Notes: generated from the sequence alone by a model not told the origin. DNA of 64,000 nt from Agapetus fuscipes (GCA_951799405.1 OX637333.1:29532785-29596784); one strand, 5' to 3'; positions 52,136 through 63,843 are shown, counted from the stretch's first letter. Made by a program: numbers and translations.

Positions 52136-52599
52136 TCCCTTCCACACAAGAGAAATAAAATGAAATTTCAAATTTGTGTTATATTACAGTTGGTTATATA
52201 TATACGTATGTAATTTATCGGTACCGGGTGTTCCTGGTTTCGCTGACCGCTTTGTCCGCAACTACAGGGTGGTCAGGACATATCTCACACTCTGTATGCG
52301 CCCCCCATTCACGCTCGCGGCGCATTCACATGCAAATCAACGGGAAGTGAGGGGGGCGCTCACTTTAAACTGACCGTTCCACGTACGAAATTCAATGACA
52401 CGTGTAGATGCATGTGCATAATTTTTAAGATAATCTATATATAGGTAGGTACTACAGCTACATGAATAAAAAAAAAATAAAGGATTCAGTTGCGCAAAGG
52501 ACAAAAGACGTTTATTTCAACAAAAAGTTGATAGGAATGGCTAATCGTTTGGAATTTTTTTTATAATATTTATTGCCACTAAGTAACAAATTAATTAAT
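52136..52599. other. Unassigned sequence
   Basis: A GC-rich patch at 52225-52390 (CACGCTCGCGGCGCATTC, AGGGGGGCGCTCAC) lies within AT-rich DNA. Confidence 0.35.
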
Positions 52600-53105
52600 T
52601 AACTTTAAAGGTAAAACTGAATAAGTGCTGATTAATTGATTTGAGAAATCGTGGATTAAACATTTTATTGGTTGCAACCTCTCATAGAAAGTGATCTAAT
52701 TCTTAAGAAGTCTAATCTTATCTAAGTTGCAAAGATATGTTTCATCGGGGATTCACATTATATGCATCCTAACAAGCAGACACGTAAAAGTTTGCGCTTG
52801 CACATGCCGCATGTGAACCTACAACATAAAAATCCAAATCTCAAAAGGACATACACCCTGCAACTCTTGTCGTCCTTCCCTGAGACAGGGGTGATATTGG
52901 TAAAGTGAACCATTTTCTACAGCATGGGTGGTCAGCCGCATACCAACCTATAAGTCAAGGAATGCTCATGAAAAAATTCTTATCTACAAAATTTTTACAC
53001 ATTTGTGCTGTTTTCTCTTGTAGAAAATAGGAAAAATATGCATATATCTGACAAACCTATGTTAACTTAATACGTCATTTATTCAGTTTTACCTTTGAGA
53101 TATCG
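52600..53105 (+). mobile_element. Family F MITE interrupted by a C repeat
   Basis: F runs from AAAGGTAAAACTGAATAAGTG to 52710. It resumes at TGCTCATGAAAAAATTC (52964) and ends in the inverted terminus near 53098. The C copy is on the minus strand. Confidence 0.85.
52711..52963 (-). repeat. Family C repeat inside family F
   Basis: Full-length copy, bounded by F on both sides. Confidence 0.9.
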
Positions 53106-53284
53106 ATATGCATGTTGCATGTACGTTAAAATTATTCTTTTGTTAATCATATTTGAGCAGACGAATACTCCTTTATGAAATGCATTTTTTGGCACAATTA
53201 GGTACATGCGGAATCCTCCTAATCTCTGGTATAATGGAGTTAATTAAAACAGGAGGGGAGCTGGGGCGCGCTCGGTGTGGCAGT

Positions 53285-54175
53285 ATCGTCGCCGGCGGTT
53301 TCATGGTAGAACGACGCAGTGACAAAACGACGCAGTGACATAACGACACATGACAGAAAGACACATGAAAAAACGATACAGTGACAAAACGACACATGAA
53401 ATAGCGACACAGTGATAGAACGAGACATGACATAGCGACACAGTGATAGAACGACACATGACAAGATGACACATATGACACACATGATACAACGACACAT
53501 GATAGAATGACACATGACAGAACCGCACATGATAGAACGACACAGTGATAGAATGACATATGACAGAACGATATTTGACAGAACGACACATCACAGTACG
53601 ACGCAGTGATAAAACGACACATGACAGAACATCAAAATGACAGTACATTACATGTAAAAACATCATCATGACAAAACATCACCATGACAAAGCAGCACAG
53701 GAAAGTAAATCACAATGACAAAAAATCACAAGATAAATCATCAAATTACAAAACATCACTTACCTAAAACAGAACATACCATAAACGGCAAATGAAAAAA
53801 CTTTATTGTGATGTATTTTCTGTATTATTTGGTCATTGTAATGTTTTGTAACGTGATGCACTGTCATTGTGATGTTCTGTAATGTGTTGTCATGTCATCG
53901 TGATGTTATCTCATGTGTCGTTGTGTCATGTGTCGTTATCTCATGTGTCGTTGTGTCATGTGTCGTTACGTCATGTGTCGTTGTGTCATGTGTCGTTACG
54001 TCATGTGTCGTTGTGTCATGTGTCGTTGTGTTAAGTGTCGTTATGCCATGTGTCGTTTTGTCATGTGTCGTTTTCACATGTGTCGTTTTATCATGTGTCG
54101 TTTTGTCATGTGTCATTTTGTCATGTGCCGTTGTGTCATGTGTCGTTTTGTCATGTGTCGTGTTGTCATGCCACC
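53285..54175. mobile_element. Foldback element J2 with tandem-repeat arms
   Basis: Left arm (53290-53660): degenerate units of TGACAGAACGACACA. Centre: AAACAGAACATACCATAAACGGC, nearly identical to the J1 centre at 17485. Right arm (53885-54170): complementary units TGTGTCGTTGTGTCA. Ends CGGTTTCATGG and CATGCCACCG are inverted. A possible GTCGC duplication lies outside them. Open frames of 95-149 codons in both strands are artefacts of the 15-bp period. Confidence 0.8.
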
Positions 54176-54389
54176 GTCGCGAGCGTGGAGCGTGCGGTGA
54201 ATGCCACAATTACCGGCATCAAGTGTTTAATGTGCAGTCGCTAAGCGGCCCTGATTGCTCCCATTGTTGGCCAGTTAGTTGGATAGTGACTCGACTGCGA
54301 ACATCGCGACGCTAGGACTGGTGACGCCCGCGGCCATTTTCTTTTATTTCTTAAAAAGACAATGCGCAAGGCTTGCCGTACCCAAAATG
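54176..54389. other. Unassigned GC-moderate sequence
   Basis: Follows J2 (GCGAGCGTGGAGCGTGCGG onward). It has no partner in the window and is probably host sequence. Confidence 0.35.
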
Positions 54390-54475
54390 ATGTTTTTTTT
54401 TGTGTCCAGCTGGCAATCAAACCCATGACCTTCCAATTTCAAATATGTAGGTAGCGTTAACCACTAGACTCTAAA
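54390..54475 (-). mobile_element. SINE A head, degraded
   Basis: Minus strand tRNA-like head with GGTTTGATTGCCAGC in place of the B box. Confidence 0.6.
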
Positions 54476-54892
54476 GTTTAGAGTCGCAACTGATCATATT
54501 ATTTTAGTTTAATTTTTCTTCTGTCTTGGATAGAAGTGTGCTAATGTAATTCAATTCAAAATCAACCTCATACCAATGTATGTAAATTTAGAGAAAAAAA
54601 AACGCAAATCGTGACAGATAAATAGTGTAAAGGCTTTTGAATCAAGTAAACCAGTAAGTTATTTAAAAGGAAAACGTAGAATTGAAATTATTACGTGTAA
54701 AGAGAGCTAAAAGCTGTTTTTAGGCTTAGAAAATAGGTTTTTTTTAACACATAATAATAATGTGTTATTTACATTACAATAAATCTATGGTACAACAAAC
54801 ACCTAACGTGACGTTTCCGTACAAAAGAACGATGATCAGTTATGGGTCAAATTGTGAATAACCCAGTTAGAATCTAACCAATGAATTTCTCA
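54476..54892. other. Unassigned AT-rich sequence
   Basis: Nothing recognised. Confidence 0.4.
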
Positions 54893-55010
54893 TGCTCCCC
54901 CACTTCAACTAAAGTGGTTTGGGTAAGGTCACACCCCTTATGTCACCACATGTGAAACCCTTTGATGATAACGCGACAAGAAGTTACAATATACGTGTAG
55001 CTTATTAAAA
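54893..55010 (+). mobile_element. SINE family B, 3' half
   Basis: CCCACTTCAACTAAAGTGG through CGACAAGAAGTTACAATATACG. Confidence 0.75.
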
Positions 55011-55317
55011 AAAAGTGAAGTAGTTTTGCATTAATTAAAAGTTGTTTTTTTTTGTGCCCAGGTCGATTCCGCCTTTTGGTCCTACTCTAGAGCCGTCCCT
55101 GCTATCCAGGGGCGGCCCTGCCACAATGTGACTAATTATTTCAGTGCAATACGCTAATATGGCTCCTCAAGCTAAACGCCCAGTCCGGCGCTGGATAGTG
55201 AGGAGGTTTTACACTGTTCCCAGCAGAGAAGTGAAAACAATGTGCGAAATTAATTAAACATGCCAATATCCACAATTATAATAACTACACAGTAAAATTT
55301 TATTCGATACAAATCGT
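55011..55317. other. Unassigned sequence
   Basis: Contains CCAGGGGCGGCCCTGC and AGTCCGGCGCTGG. No partner or frame. Confidence 0.35.
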
Positions 55318-55428
55318 TATAAGAGAACTTACATTATTCATCTTCAGCTGTCGTGCAGAGAGGGTGTCTCCTAAAGACGTTGGCTACGTCACTAAAGAAA
55401 CGTCGAGAATAATGTAAGTTCTCTTATA
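55318..55428. mobile_element. Short inverted-repeat element with GAAACGTCG motif
   Basis: Arms TATAAGAGAACTTACATTATT are inverted at AATAATGTAAGTTCTCTTATA. The interior has ATCTTCAG and GAAACGTCG, echoing 20197-20332. Confidence 0.75.
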
Positions 55429-55524
55429 ATGGTTCGTCTAATATCCGATAAAAAAAATAATTTTTTAGTTATTATAATTGTAAATATGTTGAAAGACCAA
55501 CTTTCTAAAATTCCAACTTAATTC

Positions 55525-55855
55525 TACGCAACGCAACTGAGCTACACATATAATGCAACTTCTTTTCGCATTATCCCCGAAAGCTTTCGCATGTGGTGAG
55601 TGGGGCCTATTTATTTTTGTAAGGAAGGGGGTTGGCCTTACGCCAACCACTTCAGTTGAAGTGACGGTTTCCCAGCTCCCGAGGGGGTTGGTACTCATAT
55701 TTTGTGAAGGCTGTGTAAACCTTGCTGTAGTTTTATTGTGGGCTTCGAAATAAACACCGAAAAAGGAAATCATTTCTTACACCATCAATGGGATTCGAAC
55801 CCGAGCTCTCGGCATGGAATGCCAGCACTCTGTCAACTGAGCTATTAGCCGGACA
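55525..55855 (-). mobile_element. SINE family B, full length
   Basis: Minus strand GTCCGGCTAATAGCTCAGTTG to AGTTGCGTTGCG. Confidence 0.9.
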
Positions 55856-55979
55856 ACATAATCTGCGGGTAATAAACATGCATAACAAAATCTTGAATAT
55901 ATTTTAGTAAAATATCAGAAAAATCATTGTTTTATTTGTTTCATTGTCTCTAATTAGTAGCCATAGCTTCTCCTGCTAT

Positions 55980-56275
55980 TTGTGGGTTTAAACGTAAACA
56001 CAGAGTTATACGCGTTAATATACGCAAAGAGAAACTGCACACCTAGTGAGCGATTTACTTTTCAAGGATTTCCAGTGAAATGCTTTGCACTTGGGGTCTG
56101 GAGTGGAGTAATTCCCCTGCTACTTTTACCAGTAAGTTTTAACGTAATTATAGAGTTATACCGTTAATATATAGAAATAAACCCTGCACACCTAGTGAGC
56201 GATTAATTTTGAAACCATTTTCGGTGTAACCCTTCAGTGACGGGTTTTGCACTTGGGGTCTGGAGTGGCGTAATT
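55980..56275. repeat. About 150-bp direct duplication
   Basis: Two copies share CACACCTAGTGAGCGATT, TTTGCACTTGGGGTCTGGAG and GAGTTATACCGTTAATATA-like blocks (about 55983-56115 and 56130-56270). Function unknown. Confidence 0.75.
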
Positions 56276-56462
56276 GTGTGTGCAGAGGGTAATGGGACAA
56301 TTAGCAGACTGCGGCTATTTGCGGGTTAAATGCAACTGAGGGGATCTGATTATCCGGCCATTGTCGCCGGATAATCGAATTAGCACTCGATTTTACGCTC
56401 GGCTGTAGTTGTAAAACTAAGACTAATTCTAGTACAAGAAAATCAAGACATTGGAAATATGA

Positions 56463-56575
56463 CGCTGGTATGGTCAAGGGGAAAGGCGTCTCGAATTTGC
56501 GTTATTGAAACAAGTGCAAGGTAGAACCCCGCCTGCACCGTGCCCTATCGGCAATTGCATTAAAATTGCTGACTA
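56463..56575 (+). mobile_element. SINE family D head
   Basis: GCTGGTATGGTCAAGGGGAAAGG to GTAGAACCCCGCCTGCACCG. The rest is replaced by the microsatellite. Confidence 0.75.
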
Positions 56576-56619
56576 CCTCATTTTATCACTTCCTCTTCAA
56601 TTCAACATTACACGTTTTG

Positions 56620-57445
56620 TGTCTGTCTGTTTGGATATGTCTGTCTGTCTATCTACCTTTGTATCGATCTGTCTATCTGACTTTTTGTATGTCTGATTAT
56701 CTGTCTGCCTCTCTATCTATCTGTTTGTCTGACTGGCTGTCTCTCTGTCAGTTTTTCTGCCTGCCTGCCTCTCTCTATCAATCTGCCGATCTGTATCTCT
56801 ATCTATCTGCCCGTCTGTCTGTGTCTGTCTATATGCTTAACTGTCTGTCTGTTTGTTTGTCTTTCTGACTGCCTTGCTGTTTCTCAGTCTCTCTCTATCT
56901 GTTTATCTACCTGCCTGCCTCCCTCGTTGGCTACCTCTTTATTTATCTACCTGTCTGTCTGTCTGTCTGTTTGCCTATCTGCCTGTCTGGCTGTCTCTTT
57001 GTTTTTGCCTGCCTCCCTGTCTGTCTGTCTGTCTGATTATCTGTCTGTCTGTCTGCCTGCCTCCCTGTCTGTCTATCTGGCTGTCTCTCTCTATCTGTCT
57101 GTCTGCCTGCCTCCCTGTCTGTCTATCTGGCTGTCTCTCTCTATCTGTTTGTCTGCCTGCCTCCCTGACTGTCTATCTGGCTGTCTCTCTCTATCTGTCT
57201 GTCTGGCTGTCTCTCGCTATCTGTCTGTCTGGCTGTCTCTCTCTATCTGTCTGTCTGGCTGTCTCTCTCTATCTGTCTGTCTGCCTGCCTCCCTGTCTGT
57301 CTATCTGGCTGTCTCTCTCTATCTGTCTGTCTGCTTGCCTCCCTGTCCGTCTATCTGGCTGTCTCTCTCTATCTGTCTGTCTGCCTGCCTCCCTGCCACG
57401 CTGTCTCTCGCTATCTGTCTGTCTGTCTATCTGTCTGTCCGGCAT
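56620..57445. repeat. CTGT/CTGC microsatellite with higher order
   Basis: About 0.82 kb of imperfect (CTGT)n, CTGC and CTCT. The later part is organised in units such as CTATCTGGCTGTCTCTCTCT. The 198- and 224-codon frames rich in Leu/Cys/Ser are artefacts. Confidence 0.92.
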
Positions 57446-57727
57446 ATGACAATTGTAATAGTTGGCATGAGAGAGCTCACATCCCGAGTAGAGTGGAGTA
57501 TAATACCCCTACCGTACATTTTATTCATCCCTTTCGTACAGCAAGATAAACACAAAGTGGCAATTTTTAGCCAAAAAATGACGCACACCTACAAATTCTA
57601 GTAAAACTTGGAAAGCTCAGATCACGGATAAGACTTTTTGAAAGAAGGTGTCTTGAGTGCTCCGTAAAAAACATCCAAAGGTACTAAGTTCGTCACTCCA
57701 GGTTGCTGCTTTTACAATCAATGTGTG
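57446..57727. other. Unassigned sequence
   Basis: Nothing recognised. Confidence 0.4.
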
Positions 57728-57925
57728 AAAAGGGAGGATGTGATTTTCACTGTCCGGCCATAAACATTCTTTAATTTTTTTTGAGAGAGTTTTTGTACTT
57801 TAAAATAAACGAGTTTTAAGAACCTTTTTTATTACTGATGTAAGTATGTGATAATGGAAACTCAATTAAGTTGCACTAAAACTGGTCCCAAATATATATT
57901 TTAAAATGTAGCATACAAAACAGCT
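57728..57925 (+). repeat. Repeat shared with 28195-28380
   Basis: AAGGGAGGATGTGAT, then TAAATAAACGGG/AAATAAACGAG, AGAACC and GTGATAA blocks in the same order. Confidence 0.65.
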
Positions 57926-58330
57926 GTTTTTACAACAATTCCTTTGAGTTTCGCTTTTCACTTAGATCATTTTATATTAAAAAAGGTTATTCTTCGGTTT
58001 CTCATTTATTTAAAAAACATAAAAAAATCCTCAACTAATGTACCTAGGTAGGTATAAACTTTTGTGACAAGATTGTTTGTGTAGGTACAACTAAATGAAG
58101 ATCTTTGTTCCATTGCTTACAAAGGTATATTAAACAGATATATTAGGTATATTAAACAGATATATTAAAATGTATCCTTTAGTTAAAATAATTTCTAGTC
58201 AAAGATATCTTAAGTAAATGTTTTCATCTGAAGACAACATTTCATCCTAGTACTCTAGTAGGTGGTATATTTTGTAGACATATTTTTTTTACAGATTTAA
58301 TGAAACTCTCCAAGTTTTATTTGTAGAGTT
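57926..58330. other. Unassigned AT-rich sequence
   Basis: A short tandem AGATATATTAGGTATATTAA lies near 58135-58165. Confidence 0.4.
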
Positions 58331-58520
58331 CATTACTAAAGTAATTCCTCGGCACAAGGGTGTGACTGCTAATTCTGTTCCGATTGGGCGCCATTGTCCC
58401 TCTCATTATTCCCCTCTCCCTCTAGCGCGCGCGCAATGTATAGCGCCGTCCCTGTCTGCAGCGGAGCAGAGAGAGACGGAAGATGCGAGGGAATCACGCC
58501 CTTGCGCCGCATGTGAATAG
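58331..58520. other. GC-rich unique segment
   Basis: TAGCGCGCGCGCAATG, GGCGCCATTGTCCCTCTC and a purine-rich AGAGAGAGACGGAAG tract. No frame. Possible regulatory or promoter DNA in the upstream hbn intron. Confidence 0.35.
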
Positions 58521-58639
58521 AGACCATTTCAGTTTTACAATTCCATTTTTTTGTTTCAATTCAGAGATTCTCAAAATGTTAACTCTTTTAATTTCGGTAA
58601 AAATAAAAATCATTCAAAAGTGTACCTACCTATTAGTAT

Positions 58640-58818
58640 ATTATCTATAATCCAAGTTACAACGGTATATTAGGTACCATCTAGCATTCATATTTAATGC
58701 ATGCTCAAAAGAACACACAACGTATTGCTTCGACCTTGCACATAGTGCGTGTGTTTCTTAAAAAAATAAAAATTCAAGCCTCAAATGAGCTTAAGCTCTG
58801 CAACTCTTGCGGACCTTT
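58640..58818 (-). repeat. Family C repeat, old copy
   Basis: Diverged; head lost. Confidence 0.65.
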
Positions 58819-59019
58819 CTTAGGATTAATAAAAAACTGGATAGCTCGACGGCTGAGATACTAGTCTGGCTACAGCGCATCTCGGTCTCTATTTATAGGT
58901 GAGAATAAAGGATATTCTCGAAACATAGAGAACTGGCACATGTGCGATTTCACCAGAACATTCTACTCAGGATTTTCAATCACACAATCTCGGATGAATA
59001 CAAATACAATCATATACAA

Positions 59020-59140
59020 TCTAGGGCGTCTCCCGCACAGGATTTCTTAAAAAAAAAAGGGGGCGTGGCGTGGGACGTTCAATATAAATCTTTAATGTAT
59101 CTAATATATCTTTGCAACTTAGATTCAAGATTATTTATAC
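59020..59140 (+). repeat. SINE A tail and C tail fragments
   Basis: CGTCTCCCGCACAGGATTTCTT plus A-run (59028-59058), then TTTGCAACTTAGATTCAAGA (59110-59135). Confidence 0.6.
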
Positions 59141-59484
59141 ATAGAAGAAGGTGCGTTAGGATTGATTTTGAGAACACGTGTAAGTTTGTACTTTGCTGGC
59201 TTGAATGTGACAAATGGAGCGAATCCCGGGTAAGTGGACAGATGTATGTGAGAGGGGGTGGGGAGTGATGGGTGGTGAGTGGGCGCTAGGAAGGGGGTGG
59301 GGACATGTGTAATGGGCGTTATTAACATCGGCGCAGCGTGAGGCTGGCCACTCCACAAGCGCAAAGAATACATCTCGCGTCATGTCGGACATTGAACATG
59401 TATTTTTAATACTAATACTTCAAAACTAATATCTTACTTATTATGTATAAATGACTAATTTTGAAAAAATAAAACGGTCTAAGC
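59141..59484. other. Unassigned sequence
   Basis: G-rich at 59245-59310 (repeated GGGGTGGGG-like). No convincing gene. Confidence 0.4.
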
Positions 59485-60674
59485 CAGTGTTTCCCACGGT
59501 GGGGCATCACGCCTCAGAGGTGGGGCATCACGCCTCAGAGGTGGGGCACGTCGAAAAATATCAAATATTCCATTTATAAATGTATAAAACGTATATGCAA
59601 ATTCACGACTTAAATATACCTATCCGCCTTAATTAACACGACTTAAATATTTGCATTCTGGCAATACTGTGCATACTGGCAATTTAAAAATCTCGAAGGC
59701 AACGCTACGGCTTAAAAACAAAGATGGCAACGCTGACTGTCAATACATCGTAGTTCGACTGTTATTTCAATTGAATAGACGTGTGACTGAGCTCTGTTTT
59801 CTATCGCAAAACACATACCCTGGACGTCTCTAGAGTAAATGTTATTGTTTTATATTTACGTAGTTATTATTGACCCTTAAAAATCAGCATTTTCTTATTA
59901 TTTATCTCTTTTAGCCCATTACAAAATGAGTGATCAACCAAAATCAAAAATAAAAAAACGTCAGTACTCAGCGGAATTTTTAAAATTTGGATTCATACCT
60001 GCTGCACACGACGAATGCTTGGTTGACACAACCATTGCTGATAGATATTTCAAAGGAACCACTGTATCAAGAAGAACTTTCAGAAATGCAAAATGATGAT
60101 TCAATGACAAATTTATTTAATTTAAAAGGAATGATGTTATGGATGTGCGAAGAAACTAACACAAAGTATCCTAATATTACTTTACATGCCAGAAATTTAT
60201 TATTACCCTTTCCATCATCTTATTTGGTGGAATGTGGTTTTAGCGCCATAAGCGATTTACTTAGTAAAAAAAGAAATCGAATGGATATAACTAACAGAGG
60301 GGACCTAAGACTGAAATTGACTAAATTAAATCCAGACATTAAATTTCTTTGCAGCAAGCATTAATTAAAAATTGAGGAATGGATTATGTGTCAAGATGTG
60401 AGTGTTTTTACATTACATTTTCAATTTGTTTTGTAATAATTTCAGTTTTGTTTTTTTGTTTTGTTTTATTTTGTTTCAAAAATTATATTAGGTATATTTG
60501 CAATATAACTATGAATTATAATTATAAATAAAGATTAATAAACATTATATATGTTATATAATAATTCATGTTTTAAAAATTAGCTGTTGTTTTATTTATG
60601 AAGAGTCCGGTGGGGCATATGACTTTTGAAAAGACTTCGGTGGGGCACGGCATTAGGACGGTTTGGAAACACTG
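59485..60674 (+). mobile_element. hAT element with internally deleted transposase
   Basis: Inverted ends CAGTGTTTCCCA / TGGAAACACTG are flanked by perfect 8-bp duplications GTCTAAGC (59477-59484 and 60675-60682). Subterminal GGTGGGGCA motifs repeat at both ends (59498-59550, 60608-60650), as expected for transposase-binding sites. Length is 1190 bp. ZBED/hAT-type coding remnants lie inside. Confidence 0.95.
59926..60364 (+). pseudogene. ZBED-like hAT transposase, N- and C-termini fused
   Basis: The N-terminal frame starts at 59926 (MSDQPKSKIKKRQYSAEFLK, then FGFIPAAHDE) and closes at about 60096. The C-terminal frame is shifted, 59987-60364. It carries FPSSYLVECGFSAISDLLSK and KRNRMDITNRGDLRLKLTKL, the hAT dimerisation region seen in ZBED5/FAM200/SCAND3-like proteins. 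The BED finger and catalytic core are missing. The junction, near 60000-60030, is out of frame, so no transposase can be made; mobilisation would have needed a partner in trans. Confidence 0.9.
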
Positions 60675-60805
60675 GTCTAAGCCCTGAGGAGACAGAGTTT
60701 TTAGTTCGTGGCACGACAAATTGGACAAAGATAGCTCGCCCACAGACAATTCGGCCATAGACAAATCGGTCACTAGACAGTTCGCTCCTTCAGTTCTTAT
60801 TTGCC

Positions 60806-61068
60806 GTATAATCTAATCTAATCTAATCTAAGCTGCAAAGATATATATCATTTAAGATTTATACTAAATGCATTCCCACAAGCAGATATGTATAATTTCG
60901 CGCTAACACATACCGCATGTGGACCTACAATATAAAAACCCAATCTCAAATGAACATAAGCCTTGCAACTCTTGCCGTCCTTCCCTGAAACAGGGGTGAC
61001 ATTGGCAAAGTGAACCAATTTTTATATTATGGGTGGTCAGCCGCATAACAACCTATAAGTCAAGGAAC
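60806..61068 (-). repeat. Family C repeat, full length
   Basis: Minus strand with (AATCT)n tail at 60811-60830. A family I fragment follows at about 61085-61165. Confidence 0.92.
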
Positions 61069-61165
61069 ATAGCCCATTTTTGTCAAATATGACCTTTTAA
61101 TGCAGTTGTCTTAAGAATCAAATTCTACACAATCTGAGCTAAGAAAAATACAGATTTGTCTTCAA

Positions 61166-61627
61166 ATGTGCGAGCTATCCAACATTTTCACGTATGATTT
61201 TCTGTGTTCGAAATGTTATTTTAGTTCTCGAGTGTCGTATATCCACTAAACGCTGAAGGCGCATGCGTGACTGCGTCATCTACAATTGTGAGCCAATCAC
61301 AGACGCGCGTGGGCATGACACCGACACATTGTTATTTGTATTTTGGCGCATACGCCAAAACAAGCACTAAAAAGTTGTCGCGAGCGTCCAGTCAAAGTCC
61401 GATCTTTTTGCCGTATCTCACCTTTACGTAATTTTCGTTGCGCATATTTGGCGTAAATCCATTTTAAAACGCTTTTTTTGTATTAAACGTAAAATTATAG
61501 TGATTTGTATGGATTATTATAATGCCAGACCTGCAGTACTACTTTCGGTAAAATACGTAATAATTAAATTACGATTTTGTTAATTTTAATAACAAAACAC
61601 AAAAACATTGTTCCTGTAAAATTTGCT
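61166..61627. other. Unassigned sequence
   Basis: GC-richer at 61240-61400 (AAGGCGCATGCGTGACTGCG; TTTTGGCGCATACGCC). No gene is seen. Confidence 0.35.
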
Positions 61628-61821
61628 TAGTTGGTTATACGGCAAACAAGAACTAAGGCAGCGAGTTTGTTCGCCAGTTCGACAATTTACTGACAGACAA
61701 CTTAGCCACGGATAATTCGTCCACAGGCATATCGAACATGGACAATTTGGTCACCCGACATTTCGTCCATACGACTTTTCGATAAACGATTTTTCGGGTT
61801 CATACTTAATTCCTTAATAAC

Positions 61822-62062
61822 TTAACTTATAGGTTGGTATGAGGCTGACTGTAAAAAATGGTTCACTTTGCCAATGTCACCCCTGTTTCAGGGAATGTCG
61901 GCAAGAGTTGCAGGGCTTATGTTCATTTGAGTTTGGATTTTATTTGTAAGTACACAATCAGCATTTGTAAGCGCGAACTACACGTGTTTGTTTGTGGGCA
62001 TACATCTGAGAGCTTTGAATGAATATATCCTTGCAACTTAGATTATAGATAGATTATAGATA
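61822..62062 (+). repeat. Family C repeat (second subfamily)
   Basis: Lacks only the ACCACCCATA segment. A second C tail lies at 62068-62140. Confidence 0.87.
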
Positions 62063-62149
62063 CTTAGGTAGGTACATGTGCCTGCTTGTAGGCATGCATT
62101 AAATGTGAGCCTTGAATGTCAACATAACTTTGCTATTTTAATTAGAAAA

Positions 62150-62240
62150 ACTATTTTTATAACATAGTTTTATTTTCACATTTTTTGAGTTTACAATGCC
62201 TAAGCGCTATCGGACTTTATCCGTCCATCTTCAGAGGCAA
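62150..62240 (-). repeat. Remnant with CTGAAGATG-stem-CGATAGCG motif
   Basis: Minus strand CTCTGAAGATGGACGGATAA then AGTCCGATAGCG. The 5' flank resembles 31440-31500. Confidence 0.45.
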
Positions 62241-62386
62241 CTTAGATTAAAGGATTAAAGATTATTATAGATAGTAAATTGTATTTGAAAAATGAAAAAA
62301 AATGTACCTATCTACCTGTCTTCTTGAGGTAAAATATGATATTTTTTTGATATTTAGATTATTTTAGAATTTATTCAAACTTTTTT

Positions 62387-62592
62387 GTCGCTGGTATGGT
62401 CGAGGGGTAAGGCGTCGGCACTCGAATTTGCATTATTGAAACAATCGCAACTTCGAACCCCGCCTACGCCGTGTCCTAGCGACAATATTTTTGAGCCTGG
62501 TTCAACAGATGTCACTGGGGAATGCTTGCTTCTGGCCAGGCAATATACATTGGTGAATTGCATTCCACTTCACAAATCTATTAAAAAAAACT
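62387..62592 (+). mobile_element. SINE family D, best copy
   Basis: Head GCTGGTATGGTCGAGGGGTAAGG, B box CTTCGAACCCCGCC, body GGTTCAACAGATGTCACTGG, 3' end CACAAATCTATTAAAAAAAA. The A and B boxes are near consensus. Confidence 0.88.
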
Positions 62593-62787
62593 AGATGCAT
62601 TATTACCATTAATCACGTGTTGACATTAATCAATTCTTAACAGCCTAGTTAATTAATTATCATAAATAATGATTTTTTATTGATCACTCGCACATCCCTG
62701 TCTGACGTTAATCACCAGCAATTAACAGAAGTTGAAAAGCGATTATTTGTAAAAATGTTTAGTTCCGGTTTTCATATCATGATGTAC

Positions 62788-63038
62788 ATCAAATCTAAGC
62801 TGCAAATACCCATATGTAACATTAGAGATTCGCATTATATGCATTTACACAAGCAGACACGTATACGTTCGCGCTTAAACATGCCGCATGTGGAACTACA
62901 ATATGAAAACCAGAATATCAAATGAACATACACCCTGCAACTCCTGCCGACCTTCCCTGAAACAGGTGTGACATTGGCAAAGTGAACCATTTTCTACAGC
63001 ATGGGTGGTCAGCCGCATACCAACCTATAAGTCAAGGA
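62788..63038 (-). repeat. Family C repeat, full length
   Basis: Minus strand. A partial minus-strand C head follows at about 63105-63195. Confidence 0.9.
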
Positions 63039-63195
63039 ACATACACAACAAATTACATTTTTAAAATTAATACTTCGAGCAAAGTGAAAAAACTCGTACT
63101 CAGGGTAGGTACTGGGTGGCATTGGCAAAAGCGTACCAAGTTTTTACGGCATGGGGGGTCAGACTCAAACCAATCTATTAAAAAAATTGAGGAAC

Positions 63196-63574
63196 ACAAA
63201 AAACGGAAAGTAAAATAATTAACGAACTTAAAATCAAATCAAAATTTAAAATAACATTTCATTATCTGTAAAAAGCAATAAAATAGCGCCTCCGGTGGTT
63301 AATTAAAAATGGTTATTTAAATAATTACGTAATTCTTTCCATTGACATTATTTGTTGCGATTGCTGACATAATTAAAATTGATTAAATAGGAATAGTGGC
63401 TCGGCAATTGCGTTAATATTATTTTAATTAAATATGGTTAACGGCGATTAATTTAAGTTTAATTAATCATCTGCGATCCGGTATTGAACCGGACCTCTGC
63501 TTTTCAAAATTGAATGAAATGTGTGAACGAGAAAAAATATATTTTGAAAAATAATATCAATTTTATAAAAAAGC
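63196..63574. other. TAATTA-rich repeat-free segment
   Basis: It holds many homeodomain-type cores (GTTAATTAAAAATG, TAATTACGTAATTC, TTTAATTAATC) and no copy of the window's repeats. Candidate regulatory DNA. Confidence 0.35.
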
Positions 63575-63843
63575 AAACTGAACTAATCTAATCTAATCTA
63601 ATCTAAGTTGCAAAATATATGTTACATAAAAGGTTCACAAAACATGCACTTTTACAAACAGTCACGTACAAGTTCGCGCTTAAACATGCCGCATGTGGTC
63701 CAACAATATAAAAACCCGAAACTCACATGGACATACACCCTGCAACTCTTGCCGACCTTCCCTGAAACAGGGGTGGCATTGGCAAAGTGAACCATTTTCT
63801 ACAGTATGGGTGGTCAGCCTCATACCAACCTATAAGTCAAGGA
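63575..63843 (-). repeat. Family C repeat joined to LINE-N
   Basis: Minus strand, full length. It is the 3' continuation of the LINE-N sequence at 63844-64000. Confidence 0.9.

Larger units (their letters stand above)
60690..61800. mobile_element. Possible foldback-like element with short-unit arms
   Basis: Left (60690-60803): degenerate units like GACAATTCGGCCATA, ending CAGTTCTTATTTGCCGTATA. Right (61628-61800): inverted TATACGGCAAACAAGAACT, then further GACAATTTGGTCAC units. C and I copies lie inside. Less regular than J1/J2. Confidence 0.45.

Noticed and set aside
53173..54315. Several 95-149-codon frames, His- or Cys-rich
   Set aside because: Arms of foldback J2; open in multiple frames and strands.
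56853..57601. 198- and 224-codon Leu/Cys/Ser-rich frames resembling membrane proteins
   Set aside because: Translation of a CTGT/CTGC microsatellite.
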